DNA of 55,899 bases from CAYSCZ01 sp051155775. GTDB taxonomy: Bacteria; Bacteroidota; Bacteroidia; Cytophagales; Cyclobacteriaceae. Location of the stretch: NCBI GenBank assembly GCA_051155775.1, contig DAXETV010000001.1:1-55899 (forward strand), written 5' to 3'. Below the pieces are notes generated by a model that was not told the DNA's origin, ran no database searches, and saw only the letters and a list, made by a program, of their open reading frames with translations. This document shows positions 46,929 to 55,834 of the stretch, piece after piece. Position numbers and translations under genes: made by a program. How positions within the stretch are numbered: the stretch's first letter is position 1; each line of letters opens with the position of its first letter.

Positions 46929-46954
46929 AACACTTCCAGAATTCTGGAAGTGTT
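46929..46954 (+). terminator. Palindromic terminator on the plus strand
   Basis: A perfect 26-bp palindrome (13-bp arms) followed by TTTTTTATTTT on the plus strand. It would end the transcript that begins near 46630 and carries the 37-residue ORF. On the minus strand the run after the hairpin is not T-rich, so it serves the M3 peptidase gene less well. Confidence 0.75.
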
Positions 46955-46958
46955 TTTT

Positions 46959-49001
46959 TTATTTTAGTCCAGCTCTTTTCAATAGCGGCTGGATGGATGG
47001 CTCTTTGCCTTTAAATTTTTTATAAAGCACAGATGGATGCTCTGTTCCGCCCTTTGACAATATTTCCAGCCTGAATTTTTCAGCGATTTTTTTATTAAAG
47101 ATCCCATTTTTCTTAAACGCTTCGAAGGCGTCGGCATCCAAAACCTCTGCCCATTTATAACTGTAGTATCCAGCGGCATATCCTCCTGCAAAAATATGAC
47201 CAAACTGGGTACTCATGTTTGTATTTTCGACTCTTGGGAAAAGTTCAGTAGAACTCATGAATTCCTTTTCCATCTTATCAACATCAGTTATTTCGGAATT
47301 TTCCTGATTATGCCAACCCATATCCAATAATCCAAAGCTTATTTGTCTTATTGTAGCATAAGCTTCGTGATACTGCATGCTATTTTTTATTCTGTCAATG
47401 AGTTCGTTTGGTATGTTTTCGTTAGTTTCATAATTTTTGGCAAACAGATCAAGACAATCCTTCTCAAAGCACCAGTTTTCCATGATTTGAGAAGGCAGTT
47501 CTACGAAGTCCCAATAAACATTTGTTCCCGATAAGCTTTTGTATTTGCATCTGGATAACATGCTATGCAATGCATGTCCGAATTCGTGAAATAGTGTTTT
47601 TACCTCCTCAAATGTCAATAGTGACGGTGTTTTTTCCGTAGGTTGGGAAAAATTACCGACAATGGATACAATCGGACGAATGTCATTATTTTCAGCCACA
47701 TGTTGTTCCCTGTAAGTTGTCATCCATGCTCCACCTCTTTTTCCCTCTCTGGGGTAAAAATCTACATACAACAGCGCGACATGCTTATTCATTTCATCAA
47801 CTACTTCATAAGCCTTTGCATCTTTATGATATTTTGGGATGTTGTTAACCAATTTAAAATGTAGGCCATAGAGCAATCCAGCCACCTTGAATACGCCATC
47901 TATCACAAAATCAATCTTGAAATAGGGCTTAAGCATTTCATCATTTAAATCGAATTTGGCTTTCTTTAATTTTTCCGAATAAAAGGCCCAATCCCATCTT
48001 TGCAATTCTATATTTTCCCCTGACGCTTTTATGAAATCTTTCAATTCCAGGACTTCTTTCTCAGCTTTTACCCTGGATACATCCAATAATTCATTTAAAA
48101 AAGCGGATACTTTTTCAGCAGATTTTACCATTCTTTCCTCCAACACAAAATCAGCGTATTTTTTATAGCCTAGTATATTGGCCTGTTCCTTTCGAAGCCT
48201 TACAATTTTTTTAATAATCTCCTGATTATCTAATTCATCATTTTTAAATGATTTTGACATAAAAGCCTTATACAGCTTTTCACGAAGGTCCCTTCTACGG
48301 GAATATTGCATAAAAGGGACATAGCTAGGCGCATGCAGGGTGATTATATACTTACCAGGTTTTTTTTTGGATTTAGCGCTTTCAGATGCAGCATTTATCA
48401 GGTATTCAGGAAGCCCATCCAGATCTTCCTTTTCAAGAACCATCTCATATTTATTGGTTTCTTTTAATAAGTTTTCACCAAACTTTAAACTTAATTCGGA
48501 TAGTTCTTTTGTGACTTCTTTATATCGCTTTTTATCGTTATCATTTAAATTAGCCCCACTTCTTATAAATGCTTTGTAAGTTTTATCAAGCATCATTTCA
48601 TCTTCACTTTCTAATGACTTTAAATCATGAGCAGTATATAGTTCTTTTACCCTTTCAAAAAGGGTTTCATTGTGATAAAGGTCATTATAGAAATCTGATA
48701 ACCTGGGGGATACATTTTGAGCTATTTTTTGCAGTTCATCATTTGTTTCTGCTGAATTTAAATTGAATAAGATGGCAGCAACATTATTTAATTTATCATC
48801 ACATAGATCAAGTGGTACCAGGGTATTTTCAATAGTTGGTTTCTCTGGGTTATTGGTGATGTCATCAATGTTTTTTTGAGCTATCTGAATGGCCCGGTCA
48901 ATTGCCACTTCGAAGTGTTTATTTTTTATTTCCTCAAAAGGAGGCGCCTGGAATGGAGTTTCAAAATCGTTTATTAATGGATTTTCGCTTATGTTGTTCA
49001 T
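46959..49001 (-). CDS. M3 family metallopeptidase (oligopeptidase/Dcp type)
   Basis: A protein of about 680 residues with the zinc motif TLFHEFGHALHSML (HEFGH, near residue 470) and downstream Glu and His residues of the thimet-oligopeptidase clan. The frame can be extended by eight codons to a TTG at 49025, but a TACCTTTG promoter element on the same strand (49030-49023) would then lie over the start, so the ATG at 49001 is chosen. It degrades short peptides in the cytoplasm or periplasm; no signal peptide is visible. Divergent from the MscS gene. Confidence 0.94.
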   Translation of the reverse strand: MNNISENPLINDFETPFQAPPFEEIKNKHFEVAIDRAIQIAQKNIDDITNNPEKPTIENTLVPLDLCDDKLNNVAAILFNLNSAETNDELQKIAQNVSPRLSDFYNDLYHNETLFERVKELYTAHDLKSLESEDEMMLDKTYKAFIRSGANLNDNDKKRYKEVTKELSELSLKFGENLLKETNKYEMVLEKEDLDGLPEYLINAASESAKSKKKPGKYIITLHAPSYVPFMQYSRRRDLREKLYKAFMSKSFKNDELDNQEIIKKIVRLRKEQANILGYKKYADFVLEERMVKSAEKVSAFLNELLDVSRVKAEKEVLELKDFIKASGENIELQRWDWAFYSEKLKKAKFDLNDEMLKPYFKIDFVIDGVFKVAGLLYGLHFKLVNNIPKYHKDAKAYEVVDEMNKHVALLYVDFYPREGKRGGAWMTTYREQHVAENNDIRPIVSIVGNFSQPTEKTPSLLTFEEVKTLFHEFGHALHSMLSRCKYKSLSGTNVYWDFVELPSQIMENWCFEKDCLDLFAKNYETNENIPNELIDRIKNSMQYHEAYATIRQISFGLLDMGWHNQENSEITDVDKMEKEFMSSTELFPRVENTNMSTQFGHIFAGGYAAGYYSYKWAEVLDADAFEAFKKNGIFNKKIAEKFRLEILSKGGTEHPSVLYKKFKGKEPSIQPLLKRAGLK

Positions 49002-49022
49002 AGTACTATTAATTTTGGCGTT

Positions 49023-49030
49023 CAAAGGTA
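49023..49030 (-). promoter_or_regulatory. Promoter -7 element of the M3 peptidase gene
   Basis: TACCTTTG on the minus strand fits TANNTTTG. It lies about 21 bp before the ATG at 49001, giving a short leader. No TTG at the expected distance. Confidence 0.4.
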
Positions 49031-49044
49031 AATTGAAATCGACT

Positions 49045-49052
49045 TATATTTG
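49045..49052 (+). promoter_or_regulatory. Promoter -7 element of the MscS-like gene
   Basis: TATATTTG matches TANNTTTG exactly and lies 17 bp before the ATG at 49070. This makes the in-frame GTG at 49052 an unlikely start. Confidence 0.45.
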
Positions 49053-49069
49053 TGATAAACACTAAAACC

Positions 49070-50665
49070 ATGAAGCTAGGCATTATTGTAGCGCTAGTAT
49101 TTTTAAATTTTCCGGCATTATCGCAGATTGACTCTGCTGCTGTTAATCTATCTACACCCTACCATTCGATCTACACCCATTTGTATTATCTGCAGGATGA
49201 TAGCTACGCTCCTGAATTATCTGCAAAAACCTTTAATCAGAAATATCGCTCTGCAGGTAAAGCCAGAGAATTGGCTATAGAACTGAAGCAAGTCCTGGAC
49301 GGGAAAGGCATTTACATAACCATGAGTGAAATCCCTAAGGATCCAGACTATCTTGATTCAACCACTAATAGACATCAGTACATTCTTACCGAAGCGTATC
49401 CAAATATCTACCTGGAGAAAGTCGGATCAAAATGGTTGTTCTCTGAAAGATCAGCTTTAGCGATTGAACAGGCACATAAAGATCTTTTTCGCTTCGGGAC
49501 TGATCGGCTGTTGAATCTATTGCCAAAAATTGGTACAAGGAAGATTTTTGGATTGTATTCATGGCAGGTGATCGGAATTCTTATCCTTTCATTTTTCTGT
49601 TTTTTGATTCATAGAGTCTTTACGTTTCTCATTGAACGATTATTTGTAAGATTATTAAGGCGTCATGGGCATGAGGATATGGCGAGTAATTTTATTCTTC
49701 CAATAGCCAGGCCAATAAGCATTTTTTTGGTCATTCTTATTCTTGTCACCTTTATACCAGTACTTCAACTACCGATAGAATTTTCGAAGTATCTCATTTT
49801 AATACTCCGGGCGATATTGCCCCTGGTAGGAACCATTGTTGCTTATCGTCTTGCAGATATTTTTTCCTTATATCTACTCAAGTTAGCCAGTAAAACAGAA
49901 AGCACTTTAGATGACCAATTGGTACCGCTGCTACGTAAGACGCTCAAAACCTTTGTGATTATCGTAGGTACTTTTGTTATTTTAAGTAACCTAAATGTTG
50001 ACATTTGGCCACTACTTACAGGTATCTCTATTGGTGGCCTGGCATTTGCTTTAGCCGCTCAGGACACGATTAAGAACTTTTTCGGATCACTGATGATCTT
50101 CATAGATAAACCTTTTCAAATTGGTCATTGGATTACATCTGATAATATTGATGGTGAAGTAGAGGAAGTTGGAATTCGTTCCACCCGCGTGAGAACTTTT
50201 AGAAATTCTTTGGTTTATGTACCCAATGGTAAATTAGCTGATAGCGTAATTGATAATCATGGTCTAAGGGTGTACAGACGATTTTATACCCAGATAAGTG
50301 TCACCTACGATACCCCCGCAGATATATTAGAACTATTTTCTGAAGGATTAAGGGAAATTGTGAAAAATCACCAGAAGACAAGGAAAGACAAGTATCATAT
50401 TTATGTGAATGAATTTGCCTCATCTTCTATAAATATAATGTTTTACATATTTTTTGCAGTGCCTACCTGGGCTGAAGAATTAAAATCAAGACACGAGGTG
50501 ATCCTTGCAATTATCAGATTGGCTGATCAGTTAGGTGTTAATTTTGCATTCCCTACCCAAACGATTCATATAGAAAACCTTCCGGGGCAACCATCATTAT
50601 CTCCTGGCTATAAATCTAAAGAAGAATTAAAAGCTATGATGGCTGATTATTTCCAATCAAATTAA
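49070..50665 (+). CDS. MscS-type mechanosensitive channel with a long N-terminal domain
   Basis: About 531 residues. A signal-like hydrophobic start is followed by an extracytoplasmic domain of about 130 residues, about four to five membrane helices (about 165-330) and the MscS beta and alpha/beta vestibule. The pore helix and signature ISIGGLAFALAAQDTIKNFF plus SLMIFIDKPFQIGHWI are typical. It releases solutes during hypo-osmotic shock. A GTG 18 bp upstream of the ATG would add six residues but overlaps the promoter element. Same strand as the PLP enzyme 45 bp downstream. Confidence 0.93.
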   Translation: MKLGIIVALVFLNFPALSQIDSAAVNLSTPYHSIYTHLYYLQDDSYAPELSAKTFNQKYRSAGKARELAIELKQVLDGKGIYITMSEIPKDPDYLDSTTNRHQYILTEAYPNIYLEKVGSKWLFSERSALAIEQAHKDLFRFGTDRLLNLLPKIGTRKIFGLYSWQVIGILILSFFCFLIHRVFTFLIERLFVRLLRRHGHEDMASNFILPIARPISIFLVILILVTFIPVLQLPIEFSKYLILILRAILPLVGTIVAYRLADIFSLYLLKLASKTESTLDDQLVPLLRKTLKTFVIIVGTFVILSNLNVDIWPLLTGISIGGLAFALAAQDTIKNFFGSLMIFIDKPFQIGHWITSDNIDGEVEEVGIRSTRVRTFRNSLVYVPNGKLADSVIDNHGLRVYRRFYTQISVTYDTPADILELFSEGLREIVKNHQKTRKDKYHIYVNEFASSSINIMFYIFFAVPTWAEELKSRHEVILAIIRLADQLGVNFAFPTQTIHIENLPGQPSLSPGYKSKEELKAMMADYFQSN

Positions 50666-50710
50666 TAGCTTGCCATCATTAATACCACAATAATATAAAT
50701 ATAGATTCTT

Positions 50711-51850
50711 ATGAAATTTGGCACTTTAGCCGTTCATGCAGGCGTTGAAGCTGATCCTACCACAGGAGCAATTATGACTCCTATTTACCAAACTTCAACC
50801 TATGTTCAGAAATCTCCGGGCCAGCACAAAGGGTTTGAATATTCAAGAAGTCAAAATCCAACCCGGCTGGCGCTTGAGAAGAGTTTTGCATCCTTAGAAG
50901 GTGCTAAATATGCACAGGCCTATGCATCTGGAATGGCAGCTATTGATACGATCATAAAATTATTTAAAGCCGGAGATGAAGTGATCTGCACCAATGATTT
51001 GTATGGAGGCTCTTACAGAATATTTACCAGGATATTTCAAGATTTTGGCATCAAATTTCATTTTGTAGACATGGAAAAGTTAAAAGGTGTAGAAGAATCG
51101 ATTAATAAAAATACGAAATTAATTTGGGCTGAAACACCTACAAATCCTATGATGAAGGTGATAGATCTTTATGGTTTAGGTAAGATTGCCAAGGCAAATA
51201 ACATATTATTTGCCGTGGATAACACATTCTCTACGCCATACCTCCAAAAACCTATTAGTTGTGGGGCTGATCTGGTCATGCATTCCGTTACGAAGTACTT
51301 AGCCGGTCATTCTGATGTAGTAATGGGAGCTATCATGACAAACAGCGCTGAACTTGATGAAAAGCTTAGATTTATTCAGAATGCCTGTGGAGGTGTCCCT
51401 GGACCACAGGACTGTTTTTTAGTGTTGAGAGGTATTAAAACATTGCATTTAAGGATGCAGAGACATTCAGAAAATGGGAGGGTAATTGCAAATTATTTAT
51501 GTGAACACCCAAAAATAAAAAAGGTATTTTGGCCTGGACTTATGCACCATCCCAATCATGAAATTGCGGCTAAGCAAATGCGGGATTTTGGTGGGATGAT
51601 TTCTTTCATTATGGAAAAAGACACAAAAGAAAAGGCATTTGAAGTTTTGGAGAAGCTTAAAATATTCAGCCTGGCGGAATCACTTGGAGGTGTTGAATCA
51701 TTGGCCGGCCACCCGGCAACGATGACCCATGCCAGCATACCAATGGAAGAGCGATTAAAATCTGGTCTGACCGATTCATTAATAAGGCTAAGTGTGGGCA
51801 TTGAAGATTCAGATGATCTCATCAAAGATTTAGAGCAAGCGATTGCTTAA
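50711..51850 (+). CDS. Trans-sulfuration PLP enzyme (cystathionine gamma-synthase/lyase type)
   Basis: A 379-residue Cys/Met metabolism PLP-dependent enzyme. FGTLAVHAGVEADPTTGA opens the protein, YSRSQNPTRLALEKSFA binds the substrate side, and HSVTKYLAGHSDVVMG contains the Schiff-base Lys. Cystathionine gamma-synthase, gamma-lyase and O-acetylhomoserine sulfhydrylase cannot be told apart from sequence by eye; methionine biosynthesis or transsulfuration is the shared role. The end of the frame overlaps the truncated integrase remnant on the other strand by 21 bp. No S-box was seen upstream. Confidence 0.93.
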   Translation: MKFGTLAVHAGVEADPTTGAIMTPIYQTSTYVQKSPGQHKGFEYSRSQNPTRLALEKSFASLEGAKYAQAYASGMAAIDTIIKLFKAGDEVICTNDLYGGSYRIFTRIFQDFGIKFHFVDMEKLKGVEESINKNTKLIWAETPTNPMMKVIDLYGLGKIAKANNILFAVDNTFSTPYLQKPISCGADLVMHSVTKYLAGHSDVVMGAIMTNSAELDEKLRFIQNACGGVPGPQDCFLVLRGIKTLHLRMQRHSENGRVIANYLCEHPKIKKVFWPGLMHHPNHEIAAKQMRDFGGMISFIMEKDTKEKAFEVLEKLKIFSLAESLGGVESLAGHPATMTHASIPMEERLKSGLTDSLIRLSVGIEDSDDLIKDLEQAIA

Positions 51851-52250
51851 ATCACTTTTAGTGGAGGCAAAGTCCTTTCCGATTTGCTTTTTAACCATAT
51901 CATTATGGTAATTGAAGATCTCCAGAATAGTCTTTTTCTTCTCGTCTACACCATTGAATAAATCCTTGATCTTTTTAGCAGTAACACTAGCTCCAGCCTC
52001 CTCATGTTTTGAATGTATACTGTTGATTTTGACATGAATGGAGTCAAGATGATCATTGACTACCCGTGCATGGCCTTGTTTCCTTTCACTCTTCCCGCTC
52101 TGGAATCCCACCTTTCAGGCTCAATAAAGCGCTTGGTTGATTGTTTGGTTCTTTTTCCACCAACCGTGATTCTAAATAGGATCAATACTTTTTTGTAGAG
52201 ATACGAGTGTCTTTTTTGATGTAGAAGAGGAGGCTATAAGTATGATTCAT
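51830..52250 (-). pseudogene. Broken tyrosine recombinase (mobile-element integrase), N-terminal part only
   Basis: Joining three frames on the minus strand from ATG 52250 gives the arm-binding and SAM-like N-terminal domains of a Bacteroidota integrase: SLLFYIKKDTRISTKK, then (after a shift near 52185) LILFRITVGGKRTKQSTKRF and IEPERWDSRAGRVKGN, then (after a shift near 52080) ARVVNDHLDSIHVKINSI and LEIFNYHNDMVKKQIGKDF. It stops at 51830, before the core-binding and catalytic domains. The catalytic Arg-His-Arg-Tyr part is missing, so it is dead. It lies between the PLP enzyme and the tmRNA gene, a classic site for integration of such elements. Confidence 0.8.
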
Positions 52251-52360
52251 GACCGTTTGCTATTAAATACTTATTTAATTTAGTCAAAAATAAGGTAAGA
52301 TTAAATGGATTGATTGAATTTACTTTATCATAAATAATTGAATATCAATAACTTATAATC

Positions 52361-52402
52361 AATTCGGTGCGTGTTTATAAAAAACAAAACACGCACCGAA
52401 TT
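52361..52402. repeat. 16-bp perfect inverted repeat between the integrase remnant and tmRNA
   Basis: 52361-52376 and 52387-52402 are exact reverse complements around a 10-nt A-rich loop. There is no T-run typical of a terminator. GTGCGT-type sequence also occurs again just outside the right arm. It stands directly upstream of the broken integrase and could be a recombinase binding site or the left-over end of the mobile element. Confidence 0.6.
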
Positions 52403-52454
52403 ACGCACTTAATTTATGATATTAAATGAATATTTTGAAGTGTATAGAAACAAA

Positions 52455-52485
52455 AAACCCTCCATACATTTCGTATGAAGGGTTT
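52455..52485 (-). terminator. tmRNA terminator
   Basis: On the minus strand a 13-bp stem (52473-52485 with 52455-52467, one G-U pair) with a 5-nt loop is followed by TTTTTGTTT. It lies 24 bp beyond the mature 3' end of the tmRNA. Confidence 0.85.
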
Positions 52486-52508
52486 GTATTGAATTGGTAC
52501 TTAAAAAG

Positions 52509-52904
52509 TGGAGCCGGAGGGATTCGAACCCTCGTCCAGCCAAGGAAAAAATATACCCTCTACAATGCTTAGTTATCCTTTTTATTCTCGTAAGCAAGCC
52601 GGTGAATAACTACCTACTTAACTTACCAGTTGCTGAAGGTTTCGCTTTTGGCTAGCAACATTACCTCAAGCTAGTCCTTTATGACGACACCCCGTAATCC
52701 TGCCTAAAGGACGAAGCAAAGCGGGATGTGGCTGGGAAGGACTGTTTGTCCCATCCTAATAATTCTTACTGTAATTCAGAATTACGCAGCCATGGCGTAG
52801 TTATTCTCGCCAGTTATGATTTGAATGAATTGCTCACGGATGTACATTCTCCACCCGGCATGCAGGTATACTTCTTACACTTCCTGTCAATTCCGGTCGG
52901 CCCC
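52509..52904 (-). ncRNA. ssrA: Transfer-messenger RNA (ssrA)
   Basis: The 396-nt gene begins GGGGCCGACCGGAATTGACA and ends with the T-arm GAGGGTTCGAATCCCTC and CGGCTCC, so acceptor ends GGGGCCG and CGGCTCC pair over seven bases with one G-U. The CCA tail is not encoded. The tag frame at 52811-52782 reads GGC GAG AAT AAC TAC GCC ATG GCT GCG TAA, giving GENNYAMAA, a one-residue variant of the GENNYALAA tag common in the phylum. It rescues stalled ribosomes and marks their products for proteolysis. A GTTCTTTG element ends 7 bp before the first base and may be the -7 promoter. Confidence 0.97.
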
Positions 52905-53001
52905 ATAAATCAAAGAACAGTAATATTTCATCAAATATAGTTCCAATTTTATTTTAACGTTTCGATGTTTGCAGAGTTATATGCATCGATCCCTACTCTG
53001 A

Positions 53002-53139
53002 ACAGTTTCAATATTTTCTTATTTTCATGATTTATCAAATGCTCAAATAATTAAAATCGGAGGAAATGAAGTCTATAAAGATACCCCCCTGGCTTTTTTG
53101 GAGAAATTGAGTTCAAATGGCATTAAGTATGCGTTTTAA
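53002..53139 (+). pseudogene. Protein-like open stretch without a start codon, possible gene remnant
   Basis: Between stops at 52999 and 53137 an open frame of 45 codons reads in its last part KIGGNEVYKDTPLAFLEKL and then SSNGIKYAF. The composition is protein-like but there is no ATG, GTG or TTG at a useful place, and the last 17 bases overlap the end of purB on the other strand. It may be the tail of a gene removed when the neighbouring integrase element came or left. I do not recognise a family. Confidence 0.3.
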
Positions 53140-54481
53140 GTTTGCCAATGTAATTAAATGGTGATATCTGTTTTAGCTCTTGTTTTAGTTCCTGGCTAAG
53201 TTCTAAACGATCAATAAAATTAGAGATTATTTCCCGGTCTATTTTGTTATTGCCTCTGGTTAGTTCTTTCAACTTTTCATAGGGTTCAGGGTAATTTTCC
53301 CTCCTAAGGATTGTTTGAATAGCTTCTGAGACCACTGCCCAGTTATTGTCCAGGTCTTTTTCCAGAGCGCTTAGGTTTAATTTTAGTTTGTTGAATCCTT
53401 TGTCGATTGAATTAAAAGCTATTAATGTATGTGCAAATGGTACGCCAATATTTCTTAAAACAGTACTGTCCGTAAGGTCTCTTTGTAAGCGAGAGATAGG
53501 CAGTTTAGCACTCAAATGTTCAAAAAGTGCATTTGCTATGCCAAGATTGCCTTCTGCATTTTCAAAATCTATCGGATTGACTTTATGAGGCATAGCTGAT
53601 GAGCCTATTTCGTCTTTATTTATCTTTTGATTGAAATATTCGATGGATATATAATGCCATATGTCCCGGCATAAATCAATGCAGATGATATTGATCCTTT
53701 TTAACGTATCAAAAAGGGCTGAAAAATTATCATAGTGCTCAATCTGTGTGGTGGGATAGCTTCTTTCTAAACCCAGATATTTAATAAAGCTATCTGAAAA
53801 TGTGTGCCAGTTTATGTTGGGGAAGCTTACAAAATGAGCGTTCATACCACCGGTTGCCCCGCCGAACTTAGCAGAAAAAGGTATTTGCCTTAATAAATTC
53901 AGTTGTTCTTGTAATCTGACCGAAAAAACTTTAAACTCTTTTCCTAGTCTGGTAGGCGAAGCTGGTTGTCCGTGCGTTCTGGACAGCATGGGCACATTAG
54001 CCCATTGTACTGAAAAATCATCTAACCGCTCAATTATTTTATTTAAAGACTTAACATAGTGTTCTTTGACATATTCTTTAGTCAATAACGGTATAGCTGT
54101 GTTATTGATATCCTGGGAGGTTAATCCAAAATGAACAAACTCTGAAAAATCATGAAGACCGATCTTTGATAGTTGAGTCTTGGTATAATATTCAAGGGCT
54201 TTTACATCATGGTTGGTTGTCTTTTCAATTTCTTTGATCTCCAAGGCATTGTAGACGCTAAAATCTTTATGAATCTTTGAAATCACTTCAAAATCATTGT
54301 TTGATATTGGCTCTAATTGTGGAAGTGGAATTCTACACAAAGCCAGAAAATATTCTACTTCAACCTGCAGGCGATATTTCATAAGCGCGTATTCAGAAAA
54401 ATAATTAGTTAATACTTCGCATTGATTTTGATACCTACCATCTATGGGTGAAATTGCCGAAAGGGGATTATTTAAATTCAT
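53123..54481 (-). CDS. purB: Adenylosuccinate lyase
   Basis: A 452-residue fumarase-superfamily enzyme. The signature loop SSAMPHKVNPIDFENAEGN supplies the catalytic Ser; TTNHDVKALEYY and LTSQDINNTAIPLL are the other conserved blocks with the catalytic His region. It makes two steps of purine biosynthesis, to AICAR and to AMP. Length matches the longer type found in many Gram-negatives. ATG start; divergent from the PaaE-like gene. Confidence 0.97.
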   Translation of the reverse strand: MNLNNPLSAISPIDGRYQNQCEVLTNYFSEYALMKYRLQVEVEYFLALCRIPLPQLEPISNNDFEVISKIHKDFSVYNALEIKEIEKTTNHDVKALEYYTKTQLSKIGLHDFSEFVHFGLTSQDINNTAIPLLTKEYVKEHYVKSLNKIIERLDDFSVQWANVPMLSRTHGQPASPTRLGKEFKVFSVRLQEQLNLLRQIPFSAKFGGATGGMNAHFVSFPNINWHTFSDSFIKYLGLERSYPTTQIEHYDNFSALFDTLKRINIICIDLCRDIWHYISIEYFNQKINKDEIGSSAMPHKVNPIDFENAEGNLGIANALFEHLSAKLPISRLQRDLTDSTVLRNIGVPFAHTLIAFNSIDKGFNKLKLNLSALEKDLDNNWAVVSEAIQTILRRENYPEPYEKLKELTRGNNKIDREIISNFIDRLELSQELKQELKQISPFNYIGKLKTHT

Positions 54482-54603
54482 TATATTTTATGTGTTATTA
54501 AAGTAAAAGACCAAAAAAGGAGAAAATTAATAATTGTGATTAAGAGTATTATACAACATTTGTAATCAGTATGAGTTTTTAATGCAGTTAAAGATAAACA
54601 AGG

Positions 54604-55710
54604 ATGCCATTTAAGATTTTTAAGAAAAAGAAAAACGAAGAAGCGGTCCAGGACGGGCCTAGAGTATTAACAATTCCTATAAAAGAAGTCATCAAGGAAA
54701 CAAAAGACGCAGTGCGATTAATATTTGATGATCATCAAAATAAGATAACCTATCAGCCAGGTCAATTTATAACACTTATCGAGAAAATTAATGGTAAAAA
54801 TATACGGAGGGCTTATTCACTCTGCAGTTCACCATACGTGGATGAGTTTCCGGCCATTGCTGTAAAGCGAATAGATGACGGCATAATGTCTAATCATGTA
54901 AATGATACATTTACCGATGAAAAGGTTCTCGAGATTATGGAACCGATGGGAAATTTTACAACCAGCATAAATGAAGAAAATGAGCGAAATATTGTTCTAA
55001 TAGGGGGTGGCAGTGGTATAACCCCCTTGATGTCTATCCTGAAAAGCGTATTGGCCAAGGAGCACGAAAGCAATATTTATCTTCTTTTTGGCAATAGAAA
55101 CGTTGAATCGATAATATTTAAAGATGAACTTAAGCACCTCTATCACAAATATCATGGTCGTTTTAAAATCCAACATGTTTTAGAGTATTCAAAAAACAAT
55201 GGTTTAGAGGCTTACACGGGGATGATCAGTGATGGCATTATCAAAGAGACTTTAGACCAGTGGAATGTTCCGTTAAATAATGCGCAATTTTTTGTGTGCG
55301 GTCCTGAAAAAATGATGGATATAACTTTTAATACACTCAAATCCATGGGTATATCAGAGGGAAATATGATGAAGGAAAGTTTTGTTGCCGGAAGGACTTC
55401 CCCTAAGGAAATCATTGACCAGACGGGTGAAAATTCCACCAAAACAGTAAATATAATACTTGACGGGGTAGAGCATGCTATTGAAGTGCCGGAAGGGAAG
55501 AGAATTTTAGAAACAGGGTTGGAAAATGATCTGGATATGCCATATTCCTGTCAGAGTGGACTTTGTACAGCGTGCCGGGGAAAGAAAATATCTGGTGAGG
55601 TAAGCCTTGATGAAGCTGATGGATTATCACAAGATGAAATAGATCAGGGATATGTTCTAACTTGTGTGGGAAAGCCACTTTCCAGTGATGTGAAAATTGA
55701 AATCGGCTAA
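54604..55710 (+). CDS. Ferredoxin-type FAD/NAD(P)H reductase (PaaE-like)
   Basis: A 368-residue modular reductase: FAD-binding barrel (RRAYSLCSSPYVDE), NAD-binding domain (VLIGGGSGITPLMSIL and FFVCGPEKMM) and a C-terminal plant-type [2Fe-2S] domain with Cys residues in SCQSGLCTACRG and in TCVGK. Proteins of this layout pass electrons to phenylacetyl-CoA epoxygenase (PaaE), to fatty-acid desaturases or to other diiron oxygenases. None of the paa genes is in the window, so the electron acceptor is unknown. An unusual N-terminal Lys-rich stretch of about 12 residues precedes the barrel. Confidence 0.9.
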   Translation: MPFKIFKKKKNEEAVQDGPRVLTIPIKEVIKETKDAVRLIFDDHQNKITYQPGQFITLIEKINGKNIRRAYSLCSSPYVDEFPAIAVKRIDDGIMSNHVNDTFTDEKVLEIMEPMGNFTTSINEENERNIVLIGGGSGITPLMSILKSVLAKEHESNIYLLFGNRNVESIIFKDELKHLYHKYHGRFKIQHVLEYSKNNGLEAYTGMISDGIIKETLDQWNVPLNNAQFFVCGPEKMMDITFNTLKSMGISEGNMMKESFVAGRTSPKEIIDQTGENSTKTVNIILDGVEHAIEVPEGKRILETGLENDLDMPYSCQSGLCTACRGKKISGEVSLDEADGLSQDEIDQGYVLTCVGKPLSSDVKIEIG

Positions 55711-55834
55711 TTCTAAAGAATAATATTAAGATTTAAATAAAAAATAAGTAGGTAGCGGGAGATACTGCGGAGTTGTGAAAGCATTAGCCGGTAAAATCGG
55801 CGCTTTATACAAAGGAACTTAATAATAGCTTTGT

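Noticed and set aside
46929..46954. The palindrome as terminator of the M3 peptidase gene on the minus strand
   Set aside because: The sequence after the hairpin in that direction is not T-rich; the T-run is on the plus strand.
51830..52111. A 93-codon independent small gene on the minus strand
   Set aside because: Its upstream continuation in other frames is clearly the beginning of a tyrosine integrase; the open frame is an integrase fragment with a frameshift, overlapping the end of the PLP-enzyme gene.
52510..52540. A tRNA gene at the T-arm-like GGTTCGAATCC
   Set aside because: The only tRNA-like end in the window belongs to the tmRNA; there is no D-arm or anticodon arm at tRNA spacing, and the other half of the acceptor stem lies 390 nt away.
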